Shown: positions 13,587 through 26,600 of the stretch, one piece after another
How positions within the stretch are numbered: position 1 is the stretch's first letter
How the letters are laid out: each line of letters begins with the position of its first letter
Assembly: GCA_963921425.1 (NCBI GenBank)
Contig: OY992840.1
Location: 17,214,621 to 17,278,620 of the forward strand
Length of the DNA: 64,000 bases
Direction: 5' to 3'
Origin: Dryas octopetala
Taxonomy: Eukaryota > Streptophyta > Magnoliopsida > Rosales > Rosaceae
The notes under the pieces: generated by a model
What the model was told of the DNA's origin: nothing
The model's input: the letters and a program-made list of their open reading frames with translations, nothing else
Database searches by the model: none
Position numbers and translations under genes: made by a program

Positions 13587-14290
13587 TCAGGTCTTTTGTG
13601 TGCCCGGTCGAGCAGCACCGAGGTAGATGTTTACCAATCCCATAATAGCAAACCTGGTATTGACACAAAAGACACGAAAAAGGAAAGATTTCAGAATAAT
13701 CATATTACAAAATTACGAACTTACAATCACATCACATCCATACAAGAAGAATGAACACATAAATTATTGTGAATAAAAGTAGCATTTAAGATTTCCAAAT
13801 TATGCCCTAAAGCTGAAAATTTTAATTTCTTAATCTCATACAACAACAAAAAAATTTCGTCAGAAAAATGTTGTTGTTTACTGTCATGTCCCAATCCCAA
13901 ATGCTTTGGTAAACTAATAAATCATACACAAATTTACATAAGAAACTTGTAAATACTAACATTATGGCCATGGAGATCTGTTTGAGGTCGTTTTCAATGC
14001 TCTTCATGTTGACCAGTGATTGAGCACAGAATATGATTGCAAGCCAAGAGCACAGCTTGTACTGCATATTTATATATAAATTTACACTTCGTTATTCAAA
14101 ATGCAATGAAATATAGCAAATTGGCAAGAGAGAGAGCGAGAGCACATACGCGGAACATGACGCCGGCGATGCCGAAGACGACGGCGATCAAACCCGAGTA
14201 ATCCACTGGTAGATCTTGCGGCTCCACCGTCGCCGGCACGTAGGGCTTCGCCGCCGATGGCTGACGTGGATCGTTCGCCGTCGATGACAT
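13587..14290 (-). CDS. Protein Asterix (WDR83OS / UPF0139 family)
   Basis: In animals Asterix pairs with CCDC47 in the PAT complex, an ER chaperone for nascent multi-pass membrane proteins; a similar role in plants is inferred. The exons are complement(13587..13653, 13961..14061, 14150..14290), 309 nt and 102 aa, the normal size. The N terminus carries the conserved DPRQPSAAKPYVP and QDLPVDYSGLIAVVFG, followed by CSWLAIIFCAQSLVNMKS and DLKQISMAIMFAIMGLVNIY. Two or three hydrophobic helices are visible. Exon 1 stops at a GTATGT donor after FR. The gene is head to head with the unknown gene at 14562, only 271 bp away. Confidence 0.94.
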
Positions 14291-14561
14291 CTCTCTCTCA
14301 CTCTCTCTTCCTCGATCGAATAGTCGAATGGGCCTCCGTCTCTCGATTCGAGTTTGGATCGTTAGATAGATGTAGGAACCACTGACTCACTGAGTAATAC
14401 GCTGCGATTCCAAGACCGCCTGGAAAAAAAAAAAAAAAAAAAAAGTTAAAAGCACGTGCGGCTCACGTGGCAGCACTCTATGCCCCAAACGCTCCTCAAG
14501 CGCGTGTAGAACACACTTCACACTCCGTTTTCTTCTTCGCAAGTGACTGCCCAACTCAGCA
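14291..14561. promoter_or_regulatory. Bidirectional promoter with paired CACGTG motifs
   Basis: The Asterix start (14290, minus) and the unknown gene's start (14562, plus) are separated by only 271 bp, which must hold both promoters and leaders. Two CACGTG cores lie at 14453-14458 and 14464-14469, exactly 11 bp apart. CACGTG (G-box) is the core bound by plant bZIP and bHLH factors. An A-run of about 22 (14423-14444) lies beside them. No clear TATA box is seen, as in many housekeeping bidirectional promoters. Confidence 0.65.
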
Positions 14562-14856
14562 ATGGCGGACCCAACTCAACCCCCAACAATGGAAACCCCA
14601 AACCCAGCGACCCCTTATTCCTCTCCTTCGTATTCTTCAAAATCAGCAAACCCAGGTCCCCAAAACCCAAACCCAAGCCCAAGCCCCTCACCAGTACCAC
14701 CATCAGTGGCAAGGCTATGGAGACCCACTGCACAGCGCAACCTGAGAAACCAATGGTCCAAGTTAGCTTCTTACAGACAAGAATGGGCCTCTTCTTCTTC
14801 TACTGCAAGAGCGAACGCCACGTCTCTTGTAAACGCCTATCTTTCTCTAAAGTACT

Positions 14857-14938
<82 letters not shown>

Positions 14939-17244
14939 CCCCCCCCCCCTCTCCCTCTAAAAGTTTTTATATTTGATTTTCTGGGTCATGGTTGCAATTC
15001 AATTTCATGCTTGAATGTCCATACTTTTTCCTTTGAAGTTTCAATTTTTAGAATTTGGGTTTATGCTGACTCTTTCAGATACATGCCTTCAATGGAGTTG
15101 GGTGTTCTAAGTGATATGCCCAATATACGAAAGCAAGCTTGTCAGAAATTGTTTAAGCAGCAGGTAATAGGCAAGTTTTTAATTGGATTATTTTTCTTAC
15201 TTGTAACTTTCATTGAGCTCTTGTAAGCTTATCTCTAGTAGTACTTGCTGAATTTTGTTTCAGGAGCTCCATAGGAGCAAACTTTTATCATCATACAAGG
15301 ACATGGTACACATTCTTAACATTCTCCTTTTGTTCTTTTCTGGTTTTATTAAAATTTGGCACACATCTTTAATTTGTTCATTTATTTATTTTTGTAAAGT
15401 TAGATGTGGTGAGACACTGGAAACTGAAACAGAAAAATCATGCTTCATCTTAGTTAATACATGCCTTCTAATTGTGAACTGCTAAGCTTCTGGGAAGGGG
15501 GATATTGTATCTGGCCTAATATTAGAGTGGCACTCGCATCATGTGGCCAAAATGCCAAAGAATATAATAAGTTTAGTTATGGTGATGGATTTGTGCACAG
15601 CCTCTAAAAATAAGAAACCAGAATCTAGCTGCAACTTGACAATATGACTTGTTATTGTTTTTGTCTCTTGATATTAGTGAATTGTATCGTCCAAAGTTAA
15701 GAGAACATATAGTGCTTGTAAGTATTGACCCACAAAGAAACATCGAGGATGATAATTTAGATTAACAAAATTCATTATATTTCCCTTTCAAGATCATGCC
15801 AAAATTAGTCAAATGAGCAATTTGAGAGGTTATGGTTGCATAATGAATGATAAGGATTTTTATGAGATCATTTGGAAGTTGCATTATTATTATTATTTTT
15901 TTTAATGTTATCTACAGGTTTCAGATGTAACTCATATGGTCAGAACTAGTAGATCCATGAGATGCTTTCTCAAAGGGACAAGCAATAGTCCACTTATACA
16001 ATTTTCAGGCTATTATGAAGATAATAATGATCCTGGAGATGGTGGTGGGATTCCAGTCTTCGCATTTTGGTCGATATCTTGCTTTGGTACATCTACATTG
16101 AAGATAATAACTATTGTCTAAGTTTAAAGCTAACATTGTATAAAGTTCCATATGATTTGATTTTATCTTTTAATTGTCTTCTTTGAGCAATCTCAGAGAA
16201 AGTGGCAGAGGAGCTTGTCCATATGCTTAGATTGGAACTAAATTTGAAGGTAAATGGTTGTTTCCTTGGCTGCTATGAAATCTTCTATCTATCAAGGCAC
16301 ATTTTTAGTTATATTTTTCTTATTTGCTACTTTATACTTGGTGTTGTTTGGTCTGTGCAGCGTTTGCTTGTGGTGGAGTTACTATCCATTAGTTGCAATG
16401 TTCCAAGGGTCTACAGTCTGCAGTGGTCGGATGAGCTTTATCCAGGTGAATTTGGTGATTTGAGTATATGCAACTTATATTCTGAGGAGGCTTGTGAGCC
16501 AATCCATCCAAGATTGCATGATCAGAAATCTGATATGGCCACTGCACGATGTAACCAGCATCCAGATCACGATGTTTTGCAGGTATGGGTGCCACTGTTT
16601 ATGCAATTGATAATTGTGAAAAATAGGGATTTAGCCCTATAGAGACATTGAATATATAGATTTAGATACACACACATACACCCACAACCTCAGGACAAGG
16701 TGGGGTATGGTTTGGTTCCTATAGATGCTTGGTTTAATTTTCATATATGTTCTTGTTGTTTTGGTCAGACTTGAAAGTTATATATATAATCCCTAGAAAA
16801 TAATGTGCAACCCTTTTGTTCAAAAGGCCAATCCAATATCATGTCATATAAAAGCAGTTTTCTCGGATGAAAAGACTTACCATTATGGTTCTTATTGGTT
16901 TTAGAATAGTGGTTTGCCAAAGTAAATTGATTCATTGAATGGAGTTGTTGTACATTATAGTCCAACGGAAATGTAATCTCAACCTGCTATGTTGCTTTCA
17001 TGTATATTACCTCTCAATTATTTTGGTTTGCAGGTTTATCTAACAACGTGGCTTGCAGAGGTGAATATAGATACTCATAGGTAAGAATGTTGTGCGTTTC
17101 TTAGCTCAGGTCATTTCTGACTTTTTCTTTAATAATAAGTGATTACATGTCAAAAAGGTTTAATTAATTTCCTTTTTCTCCTTTAAAAGGGTGGATGAAA
17201 TATTTGCGGAGGTTGGAGAGGAAATGCATGTTAGGCTTTCGTGA
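14562..17244 (+). CDS. Plant protein of unknown function, eight exons
   Basis: I do not recognise this family. The exons are 14562..14851, 15079..15163, 15264..15305, 15918..16086, 16197..16249, 16361..16582, 17034..17080 and 17190..17244, totalling 963 nt and 320 aa, all GT-AG and in phase. The N-terminal 50 or so residues are rich in Pro, Ser and Asn (for example PNPSPSPSPVPPS), followed by a basic aromatic stretch RLWRPTAQRNLRNQWSKL. The remainder is a compact, probably globular mix, with SMELGVLSDMPNIRKQACQK, VTHMVRTSRSMRCFLKG, VPRVYSLQWSDELYPGEFG and a closing acidic VDEIFAEVGEEMHVRLS. No signal peptide or transmembrane helix is evident. Intron 1 holds a very long (CT)n tract. Many small in-phase exons argue for a real gene. 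It shares a promoter with Asterix. Confidence 0.8.
14858..14949 (+). repeat. (CT)39 microsatellite followed by a C14 run
   Basis: An almost uninterrupted CT dinucleotide array of about 78 bp runs straight into about 14 C residues. It lies seven bases past the exon 1 donor of the unknown gene at 14562, inside intron 1. It produces the spurious poly(Ser-Leu) reading frames in this region and is likely length-polymorphic. Confidence 0.95.
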
Positions 17245-17790
17245 GCTGCTGCTTATGTTATGCCAATAGGCTGAAAATTTGATTTGATACTCTTGTGAAG
17301 AGTCCCTTGTTACTTGTAAAAGAGGAAGTATGCATGAAATAACCGATGCTCAATTTTGGCAAAGTCCTGGAGCCCCAGAGCCCCCCGCGACTACGGAAAA
17401 GAAAGAACCAGCAAAGGGTGTGGACTGTGGAGGCATCTACAGAAGAAGTTAATGCAATGCCGATGATCGGAAAGACAACTCTAGTTGTCTACGTTTATGT
17501 TGGTCTGATGGTTGCACCACTTTGTACACCTGGTTACTGCCAATGGCCAAAACGAAACTAGCATTGTTCTTGAAACTGGTGGCATTGATTAATTTTAACC
17601 AGACCTTAGAATTACTCAAAATTATGAAATTTGTTTGTCGTCTATTGATTTTAATATTTGCTTCAAGCTTTTTATGCTCACCAAACTTGGGTCGGTCTAC
17701 TCTAAACTTCATTCAATTGATAACAAATTTAGTGAGCAGAATTATTGAACGGTTTACGGCCACAAATTGATTTTGAGCTTGGAAATGACA
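17245..17790. other. 3' flank of the unknown gene
   Basis: Probable 3' UTR followed by AT-rich intergenic DNA up to the hAT target site. Open frames here show no codon pattern or protein family that I recognise. Confidence 0.4.
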
Positions 17791-17798
17791 GAACTAGG

Positions 17799-19096
17799 TA
17801 GGGGTGGGTTCGGTACGGTTACCGTACCGAAACACCCATACCGAATTCCGACCGATTGGAGTCGAGATGAGAGTTTTTGGTTCCGATACCGTACCGACGG
17901 TAGGCGGTAACCGTTCACTTTGGTATCGGTCGGAGAATGGCGGCATCGGAGCGGTATTGAGCTTGCCGAAAACAACATCAACAACCAAATTAAAGAAATC
18001 AGAGAGAGGAGGAGAGATAAGACAGAGAGATGGGGAGAGATAAGAGGGAGAGAGGGAGGCGACGATGGTTTCTGGTGGAGTTCGTGGTGGTGGCAGGGGT
18101 CTGAGAAGTTGTTAGGAATCTGAGAAGACAGAGAGAGGGAGAGAGATAAAACAGAGAGAGGTGTTAGGAGTAAAGGGTGAACTTCGAGAAGGTGTGGCTC
18201 AGAGAGTGAGTGAACATAGGTGAAGGACGAGGCCAGAAGAAAACAGGCGGAGACTAGAGGTATGAAACTCATCTCCAGGTCTGTGTTGTTGGGGTAGCGA
18301 CTGACTTCCAGTCTTCCACTGTGACTATGAGTTATGGCTTCTATTTCTCTAAAGTCAAGGTCAATGAAATATGGGCTTCCACATTTTTATTCTATAGGCC
18401 CAAAAGCCCAACCTTCAGCCCACCCAAACAACCAACATCTGAACGTGTAATCCCCTCTCTCTCACACTTCACTTCTACTTCTCAGTTTTCAATCTTCACT
18501 CTTGTAGGTTTCTCTAGATCTCTTCAATTCTTCCTCTTCCAGTTTCAAGCTTCATCTCCATTTCTGAGCTTCTTGTGGCTGTTCTTGGGATCATCTTCTT
18601 CTTCTAAGCCTCACAGCCTCAGTGCCTCACTCACTGACCCAGGTATTTCTCTTCTCTTCTTTTGGTTTTTGATTTTTTCTAATCTAAGATTCAAGAAGGG
18701 TTCAATTACGATTTTAATTGAAATGCCAACAAAAATATCTTGAAACCTTGAAGATAAGACAGAGGGTTCAATTAAGATAAGGCAGTGGTCTGAGATGGTG
18801 TTAGGAGGCTGAAAAGACAAATGCCAAAAAAAATAAAAATAAGAGAAGAAGAAGGTTTCTGCAAATCTGAAACCAGAGAAAAAGAATAAGAGAATAGGAG
18901 AAGAAAAAGAGATATCGGTACGGATCGGTATATCGTTGGTATGAGTATATCAATACCATTTCGATCCCGTTTTTAGTCGGTACGGTACGGTATTTACTCC
19001 GCTACCGAAAATTTCAAAAAAAATACCATTCCGATCGGTACGGTACCGGTACGGCAACGGTATTTTTCGGTAAATCGGTAGAAAAACCCAGCCCTA
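17799..19096. mobile_element. Non-autonomous hAT-like DNA transposon
   Basis: The element of 1298 bp is flanked by a perfect 8-bp target-site duplication GAACTAGG (17791-17798 and 19097-19104). Its ends are inverted: the left begins TAGGGGTGGGTT and the right, read backwards, begins TAGGGCTGGGTT. An 8-bp duplication with TAGGG-type ends is typical of the hAT superfamily. Both subterminal regions are dense in short palindromic GGTACGG, ACCGTACCG and ATCGGT motifs, likely transposase binding sites. The interior has purine-rich sequence and a leader-like CT-rich tract, but I saw no transposase domain such as a BED finger or a hATC dimerisation region. It is probably a deletion derivative mobilised in trans. 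Confidence 0.85.
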
Positions 19097-19104
19097 GAAC
19101 TAGG

Positions 19105-20621
19105 CATTGAGGCACTGTAGTGGATTTCTCAGCATGACGTGCACCTTTTTCTTCACCCTCCCCCCAAAGCAATGCAAATCAAAATTGTAAATATTTGGCC
19201 AAGTTAAATTTGAAACGTAACATAACCAGCTGGAAATCTATATTTCATAGCTGGTTTAAAAATCAAAAAATCAAAAAAGTCAACTCTATATAATTTGTCA
19301 GAACATAAATGGTCCTTCGAGAATAAAATCTTCATCCAAACTTTAATAGTATATTAAGGTCCCTCCAGAAGCGTCTTTCTAGTGTCAACATTGGGCAATA
19401 ACAAATGCGTAACACATAACTACTAGAACATGAAGTATACAGAAACAGGAACAAGTAAGTATGAACACAGTAAAGAAGATGCATTGCCTGAAGTATTTCA
19501 AAAAAAGATGTACAAAAACATCTTTAAATTTGAGGGATGAATATTCTGAAATCTCTAAGGTACAACACATGAAGGACAGAGGAAGCAAAACTCCCTAGTT
19601 AAAAATAAACATATGTACAAATGGTTATTTGAGAACAAGCTGACCCATCCATGAAAGTAAAACAAAACAGAATACACTACTTAAGCTAACTTATTAATAA
19701 AGAGTTTGACGGTGTTTGACTGTTTCACAGGTACACCAAAAATACATTGTGAATTTCCCAATCCCAATGATCAGGCAAGGTTAACACCCAGACATCATTT
19801 ATTTCTTTGACTCTGAAACTACTGGCACGGGAAGGCATGATAAATCAGGCAACACAGTGGGGATACCTTATTTTTTATGCCAGATAAATCAAGTAGAGAA
19901 TTAGATGGGAACCTGAAGCAACTTGAGCACAGATTCCAACGTAACCAAAAACAGGCCACTTCATAAAGTATCCAGAGAATTAACCCCCGTTGACTTTTTA
20001 ACAACTGAGCTGAAATTCAGTCAAAATTTCTAAAACTCCTAAAAAAACTTAAGCAAGTCAGACCACATAACTGATTAATTAAAGGGCCGATATCTTCATT
20101 CTTGCTCTTACCCAAAAAAAGGCTTAATTGTTACATTAAGATTGAAATTTCAGAACTCAAGACCACGGAGTGTCCCCTTTCTCATAAACCTCAGGTGGTC
20201 CAAAAACAAGGTAAAACCTCCAGTTGATGAATTTCCCATGCTTAGGATTAAGAACCAGAACACATGATTACTTGAATTATAGAAGTGTGTACAATTTTGA
20301 GTAACCAGACTGCGGTTCTATCCTCCCCTTTCAGCTAAAAAAATGTTGGGGCATCGCAGTTCCTTTCTAGACTTCCAGAGTATACAGAGACCATCATATA
20401 TTTCTCAAAAATGATATCAATAGCCTATAATGCAAAGAACTAAAGGTCTCCATTACTTCTAAAGGAGACAATCTAGAATTCATTCTTCTCCTACATTCCC
20501 ATTTGTGTAACTGTTGTTTGCGAAGCATGTGCCATTAGATAAGTTGAAAGATAACGGACCAGAGAATCAAGAGGGATGTGGAGACAAATGGCCGAAAGAG
20601 GGAAAAATAATCAATTAATGA
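19105..20621. other. Intergenic region and 3' flank of the Q-rich gene
   Basis: No gene seen. The right part should contain the 3' UTR of the minus-strand gene whose stop codon is at 20622-20624. The rest is AT-rich with stop codons in all frames. Confidence 0.45.
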
Positions 20622-23600
20622 TCAAAGTGAAAAACATTGTACCCTGTCTGGCAGATTTCTAGGCACTGGAAGTGCAGTAACATATTTCTGGGGGCAGGAT
20701 TTTTGAGCATTTGTAGGATCGGAGGATGATGAGGCCTCAGTCCCATCACCTTGTGCCCGCCCGTGAAACTTAGCAAACCGATTGATGACCGAAAACTTCT
20801 CCAGGTCCTGGCTTTCCACTCTCAAGTCTAAGATTGATGTTCTCTTGTCCAGTCTGCATCAGTAGAAGGAAGCATTACACCAGAGTGAGTGAGTGAGAGA
20901 GAGAGAATACACATATAAGAAGCACACAACGAGGATAAATAGTAGACATATAATATGGGAAGTAAGATCAACTACATTGTCAAAACTAGAAAGCAGAAAC
21001 AGTGATATGAAGGAAAGGAGGAGGTCACGAAGCTACCTCAACAAATCATTTTCCAGCTTCCTTGCTTTATCAACAAAGTCTTCTACAGCTTTTGAGAAGT
21101 TCCGATGACTGATTCTCTCAGGTGTCTTAAGCTTCTCGGGTAAACTATAAATCATATATACAAAGACTTAATGTTAGTATTCAGTGAATAATGCAAAAGT
21201 CATAAACCATCCATTCTTTGGCTTATTGGGAAATTTTGAATAACTTCCAGACAACTCTTACAGGTTTACACTGTCAGGAGGCAATGGAGTTTGAGTATCA
21301 CTCCCAGAGCAGGAGATGGCGGCATTGCAAGCATCCCCTAGTGCTATTCTAGAAGCAAAGTAAGCCACACTCTCATAGCATGAGCTAGCATCTGCAGAGA
21401 GAACAGCTGAAGGAGGAGGGCGAATCAGTTGCTGCATAAGCTGTGTTGTCAAGATAAGCCTTTTTTTGGGCCTAAGCATTGGCAGTCCATCTTCAATCAT
21501 TTCAGTTTCATCTTCCACCTGTTAACAAATATGAAGTGATTAGAAATCTCCAAAAGAATTACTAGATATCAAAGTTTAGTTTTGAGCAAGTGGTATAACT
21601 AGGAACAAACCTTCTCAACCAGTCGGCACGTTGCTCGGGCCCAGTCTGCTTCTGACACACTGCAAAAAAAAACATTGCATATGTTAAAACTCATAAAAAG
21701 ATCCAAGTAATTTTCTGTATAAAGAAAAAAAAATGCAGAAAACAAAAACAAATGGAGCATCTGTAGTGATCAAACAAGTTTCATGCAAACCACCTGATAT
21801 TTAGAAGCCTTTTGGAAACCTTGGTCAGCTCTTTATGCCACGATGAAAGTTCAGATGTAGCAGTTTTACGCTTCTTTGGTCTCACAACAATTAAATTTTC
21901 TTCAGTTACATCAGGACGCATTAAATGAGGGGAAGTTAATGGATCATTGGAAATAGGTCTGGGAGCTGAACTCTGCGGGATTGTAACAAGTTTACTACCA
22001 TCCGAAGTAGCACCAGGTTGCTCCATTGATTCTTGAGCATGCAGATCATCACCAGGCTTTCCAGCATTGGAAGGTTGTTCCATAGACTTCGTAGTGGTTC
22101 TCCGTGTATCATGCATTGGCAGCATTTGCCCATTTTTAAAGGTTCCATACTGATCAAACCACGATGGCGCCATCTGGGGACTAACTTGAGACTGTTCACC
22201 TCTAAAAGAAGATGCATTACTACTACTAGAGAAATTCTGAGAATTCTTCTGACTAAATGCATACATATCCTGACAAGATGCATTTGAATTTCGAGTATCC
22301 CCAAGCTTGGATGAAAAATTTAGCATCTTAGAATCTCCAGAAGGAACTGAGGTATGTTCAGCTGATGAATCTCTTACCATGGTATTATATCCATAAGATG
22401 ATTGTGAACCTCCCTGGGGACCAACCAGCTGAGTCTCTACACCAGAATCTGGACCTTTCAATCTCTTCACACTCCGATCACTTCCATCAATCTCTGTACT
22501 TTTCATAGCCTGCACTTGGTCCAGCAAGGAATAACTGTTATTTGGCCTTAAAGAACGGCCAAAAGCTTCAATATCTCTCTGAGTAGCAGCAGAGTTTGAA
22601 ACAGATGCCTCAAAAATGTTATTTGCAACAGATTCTTTTCCCTGTGATACATTGGTCTTTTGGGCAGTCTGAATGTTCTCAGGTGATACTTGTTGTCCAG
22701 TGCTTTGTTTGGATGGTTGCTCTTTTGCAACAAAGCTTTGAAAATTTGAATATACACCAAATGCAGACACGCCATTCCCTCTTTCTCGGGTATCTTGCTC
22801 ATTGAGCCTTGGTGATCCAGGGAAAGTTGTTACCACATTGTTATTTGTTTGAAGCTGTGATTTGAAGAAATGAGCAGCAGCCTTGGAAGGTTCAGCACTT
22901 ACTGAAGGTTGCTGAAATGGAACACTGGTCCATACATTGGTCAACACTTTAGGAGCAGCACCTTGATTGGACATACCAGATGTAACAGAAGGCTCAGAGA
23001 CGTGAAGAGTATCTGATTCCAGGATTTTTGGGGCAGCAACTCTTGAATGGGATTGGTCTGTAATATTCAGATGGGATGCCTCTGCAGAAGCAAGGTTATT
23101 CTGTGAAGTACTTCCAGACATATCTGGCACTGATGGCAGAGTAGATTGACTACTTTGAGCTCTCTCACAAGAATCATCCCTCTGTTTCGGACGGAAAGGA
23201 AGCCTATCAAAAGGTATATTAACAGACTGGTCTGCTGTTAATTGTCCACTTGCAGCAGTCATGTGCTGATTTTCACGTTGACTTCTTGAATGAGGAAAAC
23301 CAGATTTAAGAGCTGCAGAAAAACCTCCCTGAATATTGTACTGTGAGGCCTTATTCCCTATCTGTCCTGAGGTACCAGAGAGATTATTTCTAAAATCTCC
23401 TTGAGATGCTTCACGAGAAGAAGGTAAGGACTGAACAGATGCTGTGGAGGCCAACCATGTATGACCCTTTTCTCCTATCTCAGAATGGACAGGAGAAGTG
23501 AAAACTGCTTGTGAGGAGCTCTGAAAAGACAAGGCATGGTCTGGAATTGGAATCCGTTGAGAAGGAGGAGCCAGCTGTAAACCAAAACCTTGAGAAACAG

Positions 23601-26600
23601 ATGACTGATTACGCTGAATGTAACCTACAGAACCATCAGAATTTTCCACTTCAGGCATCTCAGATGATGTATTGTGATCAGAAGAGCTGAAATGTGTAGA
23701 ATTGCCACGCTCCCTTGGTTGGTCCACCTTGTGAAGAAGTTCAAGCATATGTTGACTGCAATGGATTGGAAAAATCAAAGCCTAAAATTAAACCCACCAT
23801 GCAAGTCTATATATGCATGTATGTGTATGTAGTAAATGGCATTATAAGGCACTGACACCTTTCTTTGACAAATAAAACAGTTTATTGAAGAGAAAATGGA
23901 AGAGCAAGGGCCAAATACACAGAGAATCTACAAATGACTTGTATTCTAAAAACATCTAAAATTTTACAGGGCAAGGAATCTAAAAAATAGCAGATTTCAG
24001 AAAGAAATGATATACGAGATGGTTTCCACACACAATGTATGTACAAATTTGATAGGATTAGAAAGAAAGTGGGCCATGTTGGATGAGAGTAATTGGTTGG
24101 AGTGGGAAAATGTAAAACTACCACAGTATCCCTAAAAGTAATAAGGGCATACATGATATTCCTATATGATGGCAGATAAACAGGCCCTATCAAAAAGTTG
24201 GACTTAATCACATGTAGATGAGGCACCTAAAGTTCCTTGAGAACCAGACGCTACAGATATACAGTCAGTTTTAAAAGTAAAAGTAAACTGTGGACAAATT
24301 CTTTTCCATTATGGCATATAATATAATAGGATACCCAGCTTTTTAATAGACATAAAGAAGAAAATTGTGAAACAACAAACTCAATAAAAAGTTTTATCTG
24401 ATACCAAATCTAAAATATGAACAGGTAGAAAAGACTTAAAGTATTCAAGTACCTTGATGGTGGTGCAGCCTTGTTTGGGGCATTATTACCAGTGGATCTG
24501 TCAAAGGGAGAAGACGTACTTGGTGCAAAACCTGGAAGCGTACTTTTTGAAGGTGTCTCATCCAAACCTTTTGTGTCAGCCTGACAAGCAGGTAAATGCC
24601 CAAGTGGGTAGAATATGTCAACTATACTTCAATTCAAAATTTCAATAGAAAAAATAAAAACAATTAAGATAAACCTGAAACAGAAATTTTAAACTGATTA
24701 ATTAAGAAAACCAAAACTAACTTAAAACTTTGGCATCATTCTAAGAAATGGAAAAACCTATTGATCACCTTCTCCATTTCCATAGAACTTCTATCAGTGT
24801 GACCAATAAATTTTGACTGCCCAAAACTCCCTTGGTCATGACTTTTAAATCCTCTAGAGACTTGCTGGGACATAGCCTGCGAATGTGCCAAGTGTTTTCT
24901 TCCATAAGAAGGTTCTACTTCAACATCCACGTCCCCCATAGGATGATACTGAAACTTGCGAGTCCCAGGGGGTCTTCGACCAGCATTACCAGATGATTTT
25001 TGTTTGCTTCCAGGAAAGGCACGTGACTCACTGCCATCCGAAACAACATTTTCCTTCAAACCACCCATGGAAGTATGGTGGTGTAAATTAGAGCCAAAAG
25101 TGTCACTAGAATTCTCTTTCCTAATGGAGTTCTCCATATCATGCATTTCAACTGCTCCCCTGTCTAAGCAATTGTTCCCAGATGACTCCAAAATTGGAAG
25201 ATTCTTATCTTGATGGTGCTGGTTTTTGCCCAGAACCTCGCTTCCTTTAGAGTTCACTGAAGAATCAACAGCTTTCCAGAAATCATGACTGTTTGTAAGC
25301 TGTTGCTGGCTTTCTTGGTTGGCTCTTCCGGTGCTGGAATTTGATTTAGCAACATGGTTTATACTTGAAACCTCTCTATTCAATTGTGGGCTTCCAATGG
25401 CATATTTTGCATGTTCCATTTCAACATTTGGGTTTGGAACAGAATCAGTCTTCCATATACCAGCAGAATGGCTCATTTCCTCATGCATACCTCTCTTACA
25501 ATCACCACCTGGAGCAGGTCGTGATAATATTTGATTCCCATGATTTTTCAGACTGTTACTCCCATCTGTTGACATAGATTCAATAAAATTCCAACCATTT
25601 GACATATTGAATGGCTGACCATCATTATTATGTGACGAAATGCTTTGTTGACGGTTCCAAGAACCTGAAATATTATTTGCATTTATTTCTGTACCTGATG
25701 AATGACTAATATTTCCAAAATTATGACTGCTTTCTGCAGGTGGCTTTTGTAGACGACTGTGATCCAACCATTTATTTTCTTGTTCAGGTATCTGTTGAAT
25801 AAATCTCTGAGAAGAATCACTCTGAAAGACTTCACCTCGTTCATGAGAAGCTTTAGGTCCTAAATGCTGAAATCCCTGAGTACTAGAGAAACTAAAACTC
25901 GCAGTGGGCCTATTGGCATCAGTGAACCGTGGGGAAGGCCTAGAATTCAAGTCAGAGGAAGAGTGCAAGTTGTTACCCGCCCAACCAGATTGTTGTTTGC
26001 CACTATCAACAACACTTGAGGGATGCTGATTCCCAGTTGGAGGTTCTGGATTTCGAAAACTGGGACCACACCACTCTTCCTGTAGCCCTGTATCAGCACT
26101 AGAAGTTTCTGCAACAGCAGACTGCATAAGAGCACTCCAAGTCCCACTTTGTACAGAAGCAAGTCCACCAAAGATATCCGTACCATCCAAAATATTAGAG
26201 CCTCCCATTCCCACATTTGTGCTCCTACCAAAGGCATCCCACAGATTGTCATCTGAGCCAAACAAAATCTTCTCTTCGGTTGGATCTAGGGTAGCCACAC
26301 TCTGTGAGGGCGCGACCTGGACTGCTGCTTTCTCCTGTGATTGTCCTGACAGTCCAACTAGCTCTTGCCTCCCTTGGAATTCCTCCATGGGTTCATTTCT
26401 TTGCTGGGGATTTACTTGATGCAAGTTTTCCAAATTAAATCCACTATTCAAACCTTGAGCAGCAGTAGGCCCAAACATACTTTTTCCTTGAAAATCCTGT
26501 CTAGAAACCAGCGATCCATCTTGCATATTAACCCGATCCGAAAATGAAGCATACTGATTACCTGGAAAGGAATTACTACTAGCCGACATCTGCTGCAGTG

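Noticed and set aside
14543..15226. A 227-residue open frame with a long Ser-Leu repeat
   Set aside because: It is a read-through of the intron CT microsatellite in the wrong frame; the real exon 1 ends at 14851 with a good donor and in-phase continuation at 15079.
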